A DNA stretch of 33,611 nt from an uncultured Oscillospiraceae bacterium (GTDB lineage Bacteria > Bacillota > Clostridia > Oscillospirales > Oscillospiraceae). Shown in pieces: positions 32,796 to 33,611 of this stretch. Within the stretch, counting starts at the first letter, position 1. Every line of letters starts with the position of its first letter. Location: positions 1 to 33,611 of the forward strand of contig CAAEOT010000023.1 of the NCBI GenBank assembly GCA_900757655.1, given 5' to 3'. Under the pieces are notes generated by a model. That model saw nothing but the letters and a program-made list of their open reading frames with translations, searched no databases and was not told the origin of the DNA. A program made the translations under genes and the position numbers.

Positions 32796-33572
32796 ATGAG
32801 AAGAGAAATAGATTTCATTCATGGAATATGCGAATTCTGCAGGAGGATGGATTCGGCATATCCAGGCGCTCCAAAAGATGATATTGAAGTTAAACTCGTG
32901 GAGCATATTTCGTGCCGGGAGTTTCTCGCCTTGAGGGGTTTTGCGCGAGATTTGTGTACTGGAATTTCGAGATTTTTGGCATATTCACGCGAAGACGAAA
33001 CTGCCTCCATCGCCATGCGTAGCAAAGACCACGGACTCTATTTGTGCAATTATTACGACCGGCAAAAGTCATACGGAACCATTGCCGCGGCTGATAGAGA
33101 AAAAGCTTTCTCAAACGTGAAATGGCTTTTCAGAAGGAAGCTGTGCGCATCACATTCGACCGGTATTACAGGCTTATTCCGGACATTCTCGCAGCTTTTG
33201 CATTATCAAGTGCTGACGGATGCTGCCGGGAATGAACTGCTTTGTTTATGCGATGACCATAGAAAGGCCATTCCACTTTCCGTAGAGGACAAAACGGTAT
33301 ATGAGGCTGGAAACAACCACGAGCATTTGTTGGACGATATTTCGGACGAAGCGTTTTCTGAGCTTGTTGCAGACGCACCTGTTCTTTGCCGGCTCATCTA
33401 TTGCAATATCAAGATGCAGTACCCGCAGAGGAAGCTTGCAGTCTATGTTGCAGTAAGCCGCCACGATTCTCTCACGGTTCGTTTCCATCAGGTGTGGACG
33501 GGAGAACCTCCGTACTATGATTCGGAAGATTTTTCATCCGGGGATGAACGCGTTTTTTCTGTCATCGACTAA
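32796..33572 (+). CDS. Unrecognised 258-aa cytosolic protein
   Basis: Starts MRREIDFIHGICEFC after AGGTG, 20 bp beyond the radical SAM gene. No transmembrane helix, signal peptide or known motif is apparent. Features: a Cys-x-x-Cys at residues 12-15 (CEFC), ten or more further cysteines scattered without clear pairing, and a C-terminal region with many acidic residues (SEDFSSGDERVFSVID). GC content is about 45-50 percent in sampled lines against about 60 percent in the neighbours, and its codon use is visibly different. Both suggest more recent acquisition. I cannot assign a function; the acidic tail and basic/aromatic patches would fit a small effector or anti-phage accessory protein, but that is speculation. 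Confidence 0.6.
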   Translation: MRREIDFIHGICEFCRRMDSAYPGAPKDDIEVKLVEHISCREFLALRGFARDLCTGISRFLAYSREDETASIAMRSKDHGLYLCNYYDRQKSYGTIAAADREKAFSNVKWLFRRKLCASHSTGITGLFRTFSQLLHYQVLTDAAGNELLCLCDDHRKAIPLSVEDKTVYEAGNNHEHLLDDISDEAFSELVADAPVLCRLIYCNIKMQYPQRKLAVYVAVSRHDSLTVRFHQVWTGEPPYYDSEDFSSGDERVFSVID

Positions 33573-33595
33573 GCGCTTTATAAAAATACTGCGGG

Positions 33596-33611
33596 CGGTG
33601 CTGATGCACCG
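33596..33611 (+). terminator. Probable terminator stem at the window edge
   Basis: CGGTGC-TGAT-GCACCG forms a perfect 6-bp stem with a four-base loop, 23 bp after the last stop. The sequence ends at the stem, so a T-run cannot be confirmed. Confidence 0.5.

Noticed and set aside
1..33611. CRISPR array, tRNA or rRNA genes, prophage
   Set aside because: No regularly spaced repeats, tRNA cloverleaf or rRNA sequence, and no phage structural genes were recognised on either strand.

Overview
The window looks like chromosomal DNA of a strictly anaerobic, Gram-positive gut-type Clostridium relative, most plausibly in the Oscillospiraceae. The supporting evidence is a GC-rich composition with strong GGAGG ribosome sites and TTGACA/TATAAT promoters, a Gram-positive sufCBDSU Fe-S operon with SufU, the MurT/GatD pair for lipid II amidation, an [FeFe]-hydrogenase-like sensor paired with a SpoIIE-type phosphatase, and a RecD2-type helicase. 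The organism call is inference from gene content; no rRNA is present. All genes read on the + strand except the TetR regulator at the left end and gluQRS near 23.1-24.0 kb.

Left block (1-7.2 kb): a TetR-family regulator is transcribed divergently from a five-gene operon. The operon encodes a 924-aa iron-sulfur/FAD/NAD(P) oxidoreductase fused to ferredoxin domains, a HypA-like Ni/Zn metallochaperone, two 2-hydroxyacyl-CoA dehydratase/benzoyl-CoA-reductase-like subunits, and a 59-aa membrane peptide. A clear terminator closes it. I do not recognise this as a characterised pathway, and it is the best candidate here for an undescribed redox system. No ATP-dependent activator (HgdC/BcrA-type) and no [NiFe] hydrogenase gene is nearby.

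Middle block (7.2-18 kb): a MarR regulator with its own operator precedes a heterodimeric ABC exporter (one degenerate, one canonical ATPase). Next come a single PPC/DUF296 protein and the suf operon. A P-loop kinase of the uridine-kinase type follows; its 3' end has been replaced by a 371-bp IS30-family remnant.

Right block (18-33.6 kb): the hydrogenase-like PAS sensor and PP2C phosphatase, then murT-gatD, convergent gluQRS, and a long probable operon. That operon runs ybaK-uvrA-small membrane protein-recD2-comFC-mreB and ends at a terminator lying directly against the start codon of a TIGR01212-type radical SAM gene. The last gene is an unrecognised 258-aa protein of visibly lower GC. Most genes are housekeeping; the accessory interest lies in the first operon, the hydrogenase sensor pair, the IS remnant and the final ORF.
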